Source: JAJRTE01 sp964418585 (lineage in GTDB: Bacteria; Myxococcota_A; UBA796; JAJRTE01). From it: 64,000 nucleotides of DNA. The DNA lies in the NCBI GenBank assembly GCA_964418585.1, contig CAYQMG010000204.1:61074-125073 (forward strand), given 5' to 3'. Below, piece after piece: positions 53,792-61,888 of the stretch (positions are counted from its first letter, which is position 1; each line of letters opens with the position of its first letter). The notes under the pieces were generated by a model. The model was not told the origin of the DNA. It did no database searches and worked only from the letters and a program-made list of their open reading frames with translations. The position numbers and the translations under genes were made by a program.

Positions 53792-55276
53792 GTGAAGGCA
53801 AGTAACATCTGGAAGGCACGACTCCCGGGGATCCTGGCGTGGCTGCTCCTCGTCTGTGGCGTGCTTCTGTGCGCCGGCCCGGCCTTGGCCGGCCCAGTCC
53901 CCTACTTCAAGAACCTCGACGGGAACCTGGTCGACGAAATCGTCCTGGGGCCTGCGCCGGAGAACCAGGGAATCCTGCTCATCGTTCTCGACACGTTGCG
54001 GCCGGATTTTCTGGGAGCTTATGGTTCCGAGCGGCCGACCAGTCCATTCATCGACAGCCTGGCTGCAGATGGGGTGCTGTTTGCCAACCACTTCTCAAAC
54101 TCGACATGGACCAAGCCTTCGGTCGCCTCGATCCTGACAGGCCTGTATCCCCAGAGACACGGAGTGCTGCCGGTCACGGCCAAGCTTGCCTGGAACATCC
54201 CCACGGTGGCCGAGGTATTCAAGCAGGCGGGGTTCCGGACCGGGGCGGTGGTGGGCAACAAGTTCGCGGGGCGTCGGTATCGGCTTCACAAGGGGTTTGA
54301 TCGGTATATCGACCCGTCAACCCATTTCAAGGGGCCGTTTCCGACTGCGGAGGAATTGTTGAGGATAGCCCGGCGTTGGATTGAACTGGACAAGGATCGA
54401 CCGTTTTTCTACGTGATCATGCTGGTGGACCCGCACGATCCTTACGATCCCAACCCCTACTATCGTGAGAAGTTCTGCTCGACCTGCCAGGCTCCGGAGG
54501 TATCGGCTCCTCAGCGGGAATATCACGGGCGGGGGCCGACGCGGAAGCAGATCGAGGACATGAAGTCATTGTATGCGGGTGAGATTCGGTATGTGGACGA
54601 TCAGCTTAGTGTGTTCTTTGATGCGCTGGACCGGATGGGATTGGGCGAACGGCTGACCACGGTGTTGATGGGGGATCATGGCGAGGCGTTCGGGGAGCAC
54701 GGCGTGTTCGAGCATGCCTATCACTGCTGGGACGAGGTGACGCGGACCCCCTTGATCATTCATAGCCCTCGAGTCACGGAGCGGGGGATTTACACGGGGA
54801 TGACGCAGCATGTGGATGTGTTTCCCACATTGCTGAAGTTGGCGGGGATCGAACCCATCGAAGGATTGCAGGGGCGCTCTCTGGTTCAGGGGCCGGACGA
54901 CGCGCCTCTCCCTCGGGATCGGCTGGTGGTCACCGAAGTGGAAATGTATGGCATTCACCGCACCATTCTTCGGGACAGTCGGTTCAAGCTGATTCAGCAC
55001 GATCCGTTGGACGAGACGGAGTTCCTTCAGTACTACCACGACGTGCGGATTTATCCGTCTGTGTCGCTCGGAACGGGCCGGAAGGAACTTTACGACGTGA
55101 TCGCGGATCCATACGAACGAGAGAACATCTACGACCCGGACACCGATCTGGTGGTTGCTTTTGAGCGCACATTGGCACGGTATTTTCGTACCGGCGATAT
55201 CGAGGACGAGTCCCTCTCCGGAACCCCATCCGACGAGGTGATCGAGGATCTGAGGAGCCTGGGGTACTTGCAATGA
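53792..55276 (+). CDS. Exported sulfatase-fold (alkaline phosphatase superfamily) protein with Thr nucleophile
   Basis: A 494-residue secreted protein with a signal peptide ('LAWLLLVCGVLLCAGPALAG'). The metal-binding N-terminus 'ILLIVLDTLRPDFLGAYG' and C-terminal 'MGDHGEAFGEHGVFEHA' match sulfatase metal sites. At the modified-residue site the sequence is 'STWTKPSVASILTGLYP': Thr-Lys-Pro-Ser-Val replaces the Cys/Ser-x-Pro-x-Arg of formylglycine sulfatases, so it probably uses Thr, as in phosphoglycerol transferases or related phospho-transfer or hydrolase enzymes. GTG 53792 after AGGA. Its stop overlaps the start of the DUF3604 gene (ATGA). Confidence 0.83.
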   Translation: MKASNIWKARLPGILAWLLLVCGVLLCAGPALAGPVPYFKNLDGNLVDEIVLGPAPENQGILLIVLDTLRPDFLGAYGSERPTSPFIDSLAADGVLFANHFSNSTWTKPSVASILTGLYPQRHGVLPVTAKLAWNIPTVAEVFKQAGFRTGAVVGNKFAGRRYRLHKGFDRYIDPSTHFKGPFPTAEELLRIARRWIELDKDRPFFYVIMLVDPHDPYDPNPYYREKFCSTCQAPEVSAPQREYHGRGPTRKQIEDMKSLYAGEIRYVDDQLSVFFDALDRMGLGERLTTVLMGDHGEAFGEHGVFEHAYHCWDEVTRTPLIIHSPRVTERGIYTGMTQHVDVFPTLLKLAGIEPIEGLQGRSLVQGPDDAPLPRDRLVVTEVEMYGIHRTILRDSRFKLIQHDPLDETEFLQYYHDVRIYPSVSLGTGRKELYDVIADPYERENIYDPDTDLVVAFERTLARYFRTGDIEDESLSGTPSDEVIEDLRSLGYLQ

Positions 55277-58035
55277 ACCTGCACCGGAGTATCCGGAGCG
55301 CGGCTGCTGTTGGGTTGCTGCTGAGCGTGGTGGGAGCCGGAACCCCGGCATGGGCGGACGCGGGTGTGGCGACGCGGGCCGTGACGGGCGTTGGCGTGGA
55401 GCGGGGGTGGCGTGCGGGTACAGCGGATCGCCCGACGATCACGGCGCCGCGGCCGGTGGCGCCGGGGGAGTTGAACGAGTACCCGGACGTGGCGGTGGAC
55501 GCGGACGGGACGGCCTGGGTGGTCTGGGTGGGCCTTGTTTCGGGAGTGGAACACGTTTTTCTCCGCCCGTATCGTGGCGAGGTCCCCGGGAAGCGTCTGG
55601 ATGTCGGACGCGACCAGGGGCTACAGTTTTCGCCGCGGGTGATTGCGGCGGGGCGCGATGTGTGGGTCGCCTGGAGCTACAAGGCGGGGGATGGTCCAGG
55701 GGCGCGTTGGAAGGTGGTCACTCGAGTGATCCGGTCCGGAGTACCCGGGGAGTTTGCCGTTGTGTCGGGTCTCACGGAGGACGCGCTGAGACCTGCGTTG
55801 GGCCTGGATGCCAACGGACATCCCTGGGTGGCCTGGGAATCTCGAACCGGGGCGCGGTTCCGGGTCGTGGCCCGTCCTCTCGGGGGCACGGATGGGCCGG
55901 GGGCGGTCCAGGTGGTGTCCGACGGGGGAGAACTGAACCTGCGGCCCGCGATTGTGCCGGCGCCGGAAGGCGGCATCCATGTCACGTGGGACCAGTATGC
56001 GGATGGTGAGTACCATGTCTTGCTCAGGCGGGTGAGTCGGCACGGCCGGGGCCCGGTCATTCGGGTGAGTACCGAGCAGGCATTCAACATCGGGCCGTCC
56101 GCCACAGTGGACGAGGAGGGGAACGTCTACGTGGCCTATGCCAGCAACGCCGACCCGGAGGGCCGACAGCGGGTCGGCAAGTCCTTGCGGGTGCGCGTGG
56201 TACGCAACGGGCGGGTCATGGAACTTGCAGGAGGCCAGCCGCCGCGTGTGGCCACCGCCCCCGGCCGGCTGGACGCGGTCGAGTTTCCGACCATCCATCT
56301 CGACCCGGCCGGACGGCTCTGGGTATTCTCGAGGCGGGGGCAGGGATTCCTCGTGTTTCGCTACGAAGGAGATCGCTGGTTCCCTCCTCGAGACCTGTCC
56401 CGGCGCGGATGGGGCGGGAGGGGAAAGGACATGCGCGCCGCGTGGAGTCCCCAGGGATTCCACCTCGTGGCCCGTCGCCTCCACATGTTGGCCCACCAGT
56501 TGCTCATTCCACCTCAGGCCCCGGTCCCGCCGATTTCATTCGCAGACCAGGACATGCGGACCGCCATGGCCCCGGACGACCCCGAGGACCAGCCGGTGGT
56601 CACACTCCCCGACGGTCGGCCCACAGTATCCTTTTCCGATTCCATTCCCGCCATCGTCGTGGCATCCATTCACCTGTCCGATACGTTCCTGTGGAGCCTC
56701 GAGCAGGCCTACGTCCAGATGACCGCAGGAACCTCCTGGATTCTTCCTGGACATCCGAACATGGGGCAACGGGTCGCGTTCCTGGATTCGAGCGAGGCGC
56801 CGGTGGTGTCTTTCGGGCCCATCCGGAGCGACGCGGGACCTTCTGCCACGGCATTGTTGGAGTCCACCCATTTCCGGAGCCCACCCCTGGTGCTGCCTGA
56901 CGGCGTGGGGCCGCCTCGAGCCCCCTTGCCGAGCAGCGTCTACGACTATGACGAAGACCTCGAGAACGTGGCATTGCCCACGGAACGTGCCTCCGGGTTC
57001 TATTTCGGAGACCTCCACACCCATTCCTGGATGTCCGACGGCGCGGGAGACCCGGATGAGGTCTACACGCGGTCAAGAGACCGCTATCGTTTCGATTTCG
57101 TGGCACTCACAGACCACGGGAACGAAAATGGAAATCTCCTGCTGCCTTCCGAGTGGGCCTACCTCGAGCTGATGGCGGATTTCTTCTATCGCCCCGGAAA
57201 GTTCGTCACATTCGTCTCCTACGAGTGGACATCCAACGTCTACCCCAGGGGCGCTGGACATCGCAACGTCTACTACCCTGGAACTCGAGGACAACTGCTC
57301 GACGCCGTCTACGGTGCGGAATCCACCACCACTCTGTTCGAATTGCTGAAATCTCAGCGGGCCATCGCTGTCCCGCACCACATCGGTTGGACCGGAACCG
57401 ACTGGGAAAACCACGACCCGGATGTCCAACGACTCGTCGAGATCGTGAGTGTCCATGGCGCGTTCGAGAAACCAGGAAACCGACCCATCCGGCCCAGACA
57501 CGAGATGGCCGGGATGTTCATTCGCGACGGGCTCTCCCGTGGGCTTCGCTTCGGCCTCGTCGGCGGCTCCGATGGACACGGGTATCCCTGGCACTACGGC
57601 GTCAGCCGCAAGGAGGACATCTGGCGCACAGGCCTGACTGGAATTGTCGCGCCTGCTCTCACCAGGTTGAGCCTTTTCGACGCCCTGCACAATCGTCTCA
57701 CGGTGGCCACGTCAGGGGCGCCCATCTCCATATGGATGACCGTGGATGGAGCGCCGATGGGCAGCGAACTCGTCCTTGACCATCCGCCTCGGTTCGACAT
57801 CCGGGTCGAGGGGAGCGCGCCCATAGAGGAACTTGCATTGATCCGGGACGGCGAGGATGTGATGCGTTTGTCGGGCCACGGCAAGGTGCTTTCGAGACGC
57901 GTTGTGGATCGGCCTCCTCCGGGGCAGCACTACTACTACTTGCGGGTGATTCAGGCGGACAACGAGGTCGCGTGGGCCTCCCCCATTTGGGTGGAAATGA
58001 AAGGACGGATCCTCATCGGGCCACCGGATCCCTGA
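55273..58035 (+). CDS. Exported DUF3604/PHP-like metal-dependent hydrolase
   Basis: A 920-residue secreted protein (signal peptide ending 'AGTPAWA'). The N-terminal ~390 residues are a beta-propeller-like array of 'YPDVAVDADGTAWVVWVG' and 'LRPALGLDANGHPWVAWES' blades. The C-terminal part (about 570-850) has metal-ligand motifs of PHP/DUF3604: 'FGDLHTHSWMSDGAGDPDE', 'LTDHGNENG', 'AVPHHIGW' and 'GGSDGHGYPWHYG'. Coupled to the sulfatase-like gene by 4-nt overlap, the pair may process the same extracellular substrate (inference). Substrate unknown. Confidence 0.82.
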   Translation: MNLHRSIRSAAAVGLLLSVVGAGTPAWADAGVATRAVTGVGVERGWRAGTADRPTITAPRPVAPGELNEYPDVAVDADGTAWVVWVGLVSGVEHVFLRPYRGEVPGKRLDVGRDQGLQFSPRVIAAGRDVWVAWSYKAGDGPGARWKVVTRVIRSGVPGEFAVVSGLTEDALRPALGLDANGHPWVAWESRTGARFRVVARPLGGTDGPGAVQVVSDGGELNLRPAIVPAPEGGIHVTWDQYADGEYHVLLRRVSRHGRGPVIRVSTEQAFNIGPSATVDEEGNVYVAYASNADPEGRQRVGKSLRVRVVRNGRVMELAGGQPPRVATAPGRLDAVEFPTIHLDPAGRLWVFSRRGQGFLVFRYEGDRWFPPRDLSRRGWGGRGKDMRAAWSPQGFHLVARRLHMLAHQLLIPPQAPVPPISFADQDMRTAMAPDDPEDQPVVTLPDGRPTVSFSDSIPAIVVASIHLSDTFLWSLEQAYVQMTAGTSWILPGHPNMGQRVAFLDSSEAPVVSFGPIRSDAGPSATALLESTHFRSPPLVLPDGVGPPRAPLPSSVYDYDEDLENVALPTERASGFYFGDLHTHSWMSDGAGDPDEVYTRSRDRYRFDFVALTDHGNENGNLLLPSEWAYLELMADFFYRPGKFVTFVSYEWTSNVYPRGAGHRNVYYPGTRGQLLDAVYGAESTTTLFELLKSQRAIAVPHHIGWTGTDWENHDPDVQRLVEIVSVHGAFEKPGNRPIRPRHEMAGMFIRDGLSRGLRFGLVGGSDGHGYPWHYGVSRKEDIWRTGLTGIVAPALTRLSLFDALHNRLTVATSGAPISIWMTVDGAPMGSELVLDHPPRFDIRVEGSAPIEELALIRDGEDVMRLSGHGKVLSRRVVDRPPPGQHYYYLRVIQADNEVAWASPIWVEMKGRILIGPPDP

Positions 58036-58048
58036 CCGGCGGGCTGAC

Positions 58049-60376
58049 GTGCGGGTTTCAGGAGGACGATCTGTCCTCGAGGTCCGCGGAAGTGAGCCGG
58101 TTTCGGGGCGGACATGGGGGGCGAAGCGTTTCGTCAGGAGGAACGGACGGTTGGAAGGCTACCCGGTCATACTCGGCAACTATGAGATCTTGAAGCCGCT
58201 TGCCGAAGGGGGGTTCGGGCAGGTTTATCTGGCCCGGATGGGCGGGGCTGCCGGCTTCTCTCGCACGGTCGCCATCAAGCGTATCCGGCCGGAGTACACG
58301 TCGTCCCCCTCCTTTGTGAGTGACTTTATCAAGGAAGCCCGAATCGGCGGGTACCTGACGCACCACAACGTGGTCCAGGTGCTTGGTTTCGAGGAGATTC
58401 AAGGCCAGTACTTCCTGATCATGGAGTACGTGGACGGGGTGGGGCTGGACTATGTCATCCGGTTCACCCGGAAGCGGGGAGAGACGCTTCCCCTGTCGGT
58501 GGTGGCCGAGATCGTCGCCCAGGCGGCCGAAGGATTGCACTACGTGCACACGCTGAAGGATGCCAATGGTGCGTCCCTGCGCCTGGTGCATCGGGATCTG
58601 AAGCCTTCCAACCTGATGATTAGTCGGATTGGACTGGTAAAGGTGACCGATTTTGGTGTGGCTCGATCTGCCATTGAAGTGGGGATGAAGACGCAGGCCG
58701 GCCTGATCAAGGGCACGTTGGCCTATCTCTCCCCGGAGCAGGCCCGGGATGAGGAACTCGACAGCCGTTCCGATCTCTACAGTCTGGGCGCCATCCTGTA
58801 CGAGTTGCTGACGCTTCGGCGACTGTTCCCGAATGAGTCGGTGTTCACCACGCTCGAAGCATTGGGGCACAACGAGGTCCAGGAGCCGCTGGAGAAGATT
58901 CCGGATGAGGCTCGAGTTTTTCTCCCGTTGCTGGAAGGCCTGCTCACGGAACGCCCGGAGGATCGGATTGCGACGGGCAGCGAGGTGGCGCGGCAGGCGC
59001 GCGAGATTCAGCTCGGGCTGACCACGGCCAAGGTTTCCCTGGTTCCGTTTGCGGAACGATGGATTGAGGCGCGACAGGCGGAGCGGACGTTGCGTCGTCT
59101 TGGCAAGAAGGGGTCCGGGGAAGGGGGGGAAGCCGGCAGCCTGGAGGACGTACTTTCATCCGGTGGCGGGTCTCCGCAGCTACCTGCCTCCCCGGATGGG
59201 GAACGCGGTGGAGCCCATCCACCGGAGCGGGGGGATGCCGGGCAGAAGACAGTGCGGTTGGACGATCTGGTCGCCGGGGCAGGGAAGGTCGAGGGGGACA
59301 CCGGTACCGGGGGAGGGGGGAGGCGACCGAAGGCGCCGCCCGGGGACCGTGAAGACCGGCGGGACGAGGCTGTGAAGGGCGACCCGGCCGCCGGCTCCGG
59401 TGGCCGGTCGGATGTGGACCGCCCCGGCGCCGGAAGGGTCGGGACGGAGACTTCGGAGCGGAGGCGGTTCGGGTGGCAGCACGGGTTGCTGGCCGCAGGG
59501 GTGTTGGCGGTCGTGCTCGTGGCTCTGTTCTGGGTGCGGTATCGAAGCGCTGATACTGTGACCGCGGAGCGAACGGGCTCGGTGGAACTGGAGACCCGGC
59601 CAGGATCTGAGCGAATCTCTCCATCCCCCGTGGCAGGGCCGAAGCCCACCCATGTACCGGTGGAGTCCCGGGCTGACACAAAATCCGGGGCTCCCGAGGT
59701 GGCAACCCCGGGCGGGACCGAGCCGGGTGAGGTTGCGAGTCGGGTCGAATCGAAGCGTGGGGGAGGAAAGGAAACAGGCGAGGCGGAACCGCGCCGGAAG
59801 GTCCCCCGCCGGGGCGGTTCCACGGCCGGGGCGACCCGGTCGGTTCAGAAGTCGTCGGCCGAGGCAGGCGAGCAGGGGTCGGCGGGCGTACCAAAAGGAG
59901 CGGGCGAGGATACGAAGTCGACGGAAACCGTGGCCTCTGCGGCCGTGCCCGGGAAGGAGGCGGAGGTTCAAGAGAAGCCTGCGTCGTCCGGGATGGAGGC
60001 GGGGAGTGGGGAGCCGGCAGGCTCGAGCGGGGGGGCGGACCATGGGGCGGGGACGGCCGGACCGGCCCCGGAAGCAACGCAAGGGAAGGCGGCGCCACCG
60101 GCCAAGGACGCGGGGACCGGAGGAACGACCCGGGGGGTGGTGCGTCCACCGGGCCGTCTCACGGTGACTTCCCGGCCTTCGGCGCTTGTCTATCTGAACG
60201 GTGAATCGGTGGGGGAGACCCCGATACGAGCAAGAGAAACCCCGGCGGGACGGCATACCTTGCGGCTGTCCCGGCCGGACCTGGGGTTTCAGCAAGAGAC
60301 CAAGGTGACGATCGAATCCGGCAAGGATGTGCGTGTGATATGCCTGGACACGGGATGTGACGTGTACTATCCCTAG
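58049..60376 (+). CDS. Hanks-type Ser/Thr kinase with transmembrane segment and PEGA domain
   Basis: A 775-residue receptor-like kinase. The cytoplasmic kinase (about 44-320) shows 'LAEGGFGQVYLARMGG', catalytic Lys77 'VAIKRIR', 'HRDLKPSNLMI', 'VTDFGVAR' and 'GTLAYLSPEQ'. A long low-complexity charged region (about 350-700) surrounds the transmembrane helix 'LLAAGVLAVVLVALFWV' at about 485-502. The extracytoplasmic end is a PEGA domain (about 710-775: 'LTVTSRPSALVYLNGESVGETP'). Start uncertain: a TTG at 58151 with AGGAGG nine bases before it would give 741 residues. It is followed by a gene with the same PEGA type. Confidence 0.85.
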   Translation: MRVSGGRSVLEVRGSEPVSGRTWGAKRFVRRNGRLEGYPVILGNYEILKPLAEGGFGQVYLARMGGAAGFSRTVAIKRIRPEYTSSPSFVSDFIKEARIGGYLTHHNVVQVLGFEEIQGQYFLIMEYVDGVGLDYVIRFTRKRGETLPLSVVAEIVAQAAEGLHYVHTLKDANGASLRLVHRDLKPSNLMISRIGLVKVTDFGVARSAIEVGMKTQAGLIKGTLAYLSPEQARDEELDSRSDLYSLGAILYELLTLRRLFPNESVFTTLEALGHNEVQEPLEKIPDEARVFLPLLEGLLTERPEDRIATGSEVARQAREIQLGLTTAKVSLVPFAERWIEARQAERTLRRLGKKGSGEGGEAGSLEDVLSSGGGSPQLPASPDGERGGAHPPERGDAGQKTVRLDDLVAGAGKVEGDTGTGGGGRRPKAPPGDREDRRDEAVKGDPAAGSGGRSDVDRPGAGRVGTETSERRRFGWQHGLLAAGVLAVVLVALFWVRYRSADTVTAERTGSVELETRPGSERISPSPVAGPKPTHVPVESRADTKSGAPEVATPGGTEPGEVASRVESKRGGGKETGEAEPRRKVPRRGGSTAGATRSVQKSSAEAGEQGSAGVPKGAGEDTKSTETVASAAVPGKEAEVQEKPASSGMEAGSGEPAGSSGGADHGAGTAGPAPEATQGKAAPPAKDAGTGGTTRGVVRPPGRLTVTSRPSALVYLNGESVGETPIRARETPAGRHTLRLSRPDLGFQQETKVTIESGKDVRVICLDTGCDVYYP

Positions 60377-60403
60377 CCGACCATGGGACGTCGAGGAGGA
60401 CCA

Positions 60404-61819
60404 ATGAGGAGCTTCTCCGTGTGCCGATCTCTGGTAACCGTCGTGCTGCTGGCCGTTGTATCGCACAGCGCCTGGGCGCTCGACTGCGTGGAGACCTCTC
60501 CGACCGAGGCCCAGAAAGCAGTGGAAGACGCCCGGCGCGCGGTGCTGACGCTCGAGTATGAAGCGACACTTCAAAAGTTGATCGAGGTCCGGAAGTCCTT
60601 GCCCTGTTTGACCGGTACGATTCCGGCGGAAACCATTGCCACGCTCTATTTCTACCAGGGACTCATGCTGATGAACCTGGGCCGGGAAGGAGCCGACGAG
60701 GCTTTCCGGGATGCTGCAGCCGTTGCACCGCTCTTGCAGGAGGACCGGGAACACGAAACCCGAGTTCGTGAGGCGTGGGCCGCGGCTCGAGAGGAGGTGA
60801 CGCGGATGACCGGCGAACTGGTCGTGCCCAACCTTCCCTCCGATGCCACCGTGTATCTGAACGGGCGTCCGACCGAAGTGGGCACCGAGCCCATCTCGGT
60901 CTATCCGGGCGTGCACCTGCTTCAAGTCACCACCGAAGACCACCGGTTGTTCGGGACGCTCCTTCGGGTCCGTGCGGGGGAGACGACATTGGTGCCTGCG
61001 GAATTCATTGCCGCCTTGACCCCACGTGGCGAATTGATTCTCGATGTCTTGCCACGGCGTTCCCACATCGTGGTTCGTCAGGGCAAGAAGGTCGCGTTCG
61101 ATATTGCGCGTTCTGCACGCCGCCAGTTGATTCCGGATGTGAAGGAGGGCGCCTACATCGTGGAGGTGGAGCGGCCGGGGTACTATCCGTTTTCCCAGGC
61201 CAAGGTTGCGGTGGAGGGGGACGATCAGACCATCATCACGGTGCGGTTGGAGCGAAAGCCCTCTCTCGGACTGCTTGTGCGAGGGGGGGTGCTGTGGGTG
61301 AGCGCGAAGGAACGGACCATGCAGCCCACGGTATCGTTCGAACTCATTGCGAGAGCTGCGAACCATTGGGCGTTTCATCTCGAGTACGTGCATCTGATGG
61401 GTCTGGACCAGGATCCGTGGACGGAGGCGCCGGCCTACACGGACAACCCGAATTTCGAGGAGGACGAGCACGGGAACTGGTTGGCCGGCCCGCCCGCCTT
61501 TCCCAACGCCACCACCGACGAATTGCCGCTGGGGGCGCGCATGTACCTGGGAACGACCCGGCAGTTTTCGGTGGAAGGCGTGGACTTCGCAGTGGGTCCC
61601 AAGGTGGCCATGGACCTCTATCGCGCTTCAGCCCTTGCTGAATTTTCGCTCGAGTATGACCCGGTTCCCTGGGTGGGCGTAAACTTCCGGGCCGGGATCG
61701 GGGCGATGGGACACATGAGTGAGTATGTTCGGGACAAAATGAAGCAGGATCCCATGTCCCAGTACCTCGAGATCGGGTTGCTTGGTCGAGTCAGTTTGGG
61801 TATCAAGGGAGGATTCTGA
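60404..61819 (+). CDS. Exported PEGA-domain protein with outer-membrane beta-barrel-like C-terminus
   Basis: A 471-residue protein with a signal peptide ('VTVVLLAVVSHSAWA'). After a helical Cys-containing segment (about 30-120) comes a PEGA-like module ('SDATVYLNGRPTEVGTEPI') and a second, related beta-module, then about 170 residues of alternating beta strands ending 'EIGLLGRVSLGIKGGF', consistent with an OM barrel (C-terminal Phe). GAGGAGG precedes the ATG. Gene order and the shared PEGA type suggest it works with the kinase just upstream. Confidence 0.75.
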   Translation: MRSFSVCRSLVTVVLLAVVSHSAWALDCVETSPTEAQKAVEDARRAVLTLEYEATLQKLIEVRKSLPCLTGTIPAETIATLYFYQGLMLMNLGREGADEAFRDAAAVAPLLQEDREHETRVREAWAAAREEVTRMTGELVVPNLPSDATVYLNGRPTEVGTEPISVYPGVHLLQVTTEDHRLFGTLLRVRAGETTLVPAEFIAALTPRGELILDVLPRRSHIVVRQGKKVAFDIARSARRQLIPDVKEGAYIVEVERPGYYPFSQAKVAVEGDDQTIITVRLERKPSLGLLVRGGVLWVSAKERTMQPTVSFELIARAANHWAFHLEYVHLMGLDQDPWTEAPAYTDNPNFEEDEHGNWLAGPPAFPNATTDELPLGARMYLGTTRQFSVEGVDFAVGPKVAMDLYRASALAEFSLEYDPVPWVGVNFRAGIGAMGHMSEYVRDKMKQDPMSQYLEIGLLGRVSLGIKGGF

Positions 61820-61825
61820 GACCGT

Positions 61826-61875
61826 TGTCAGGGCGCGGCCCGGATTGATCGATGCGCAAGGGGCGGTGCCTGACA
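61826..61875. terminator. Possible hairpin in a convergent intergenic gap
   Basis: Inverted repeat TGTCAGG (61826-61832) / CCTGACA (61869-61875) between convergent genes. No T-run follows, and the loop is long, so bidirectional terminator activity is speculative. Confidence 0.25.
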
Positions 61876-61888
61876 GCGTGCAACCGGG

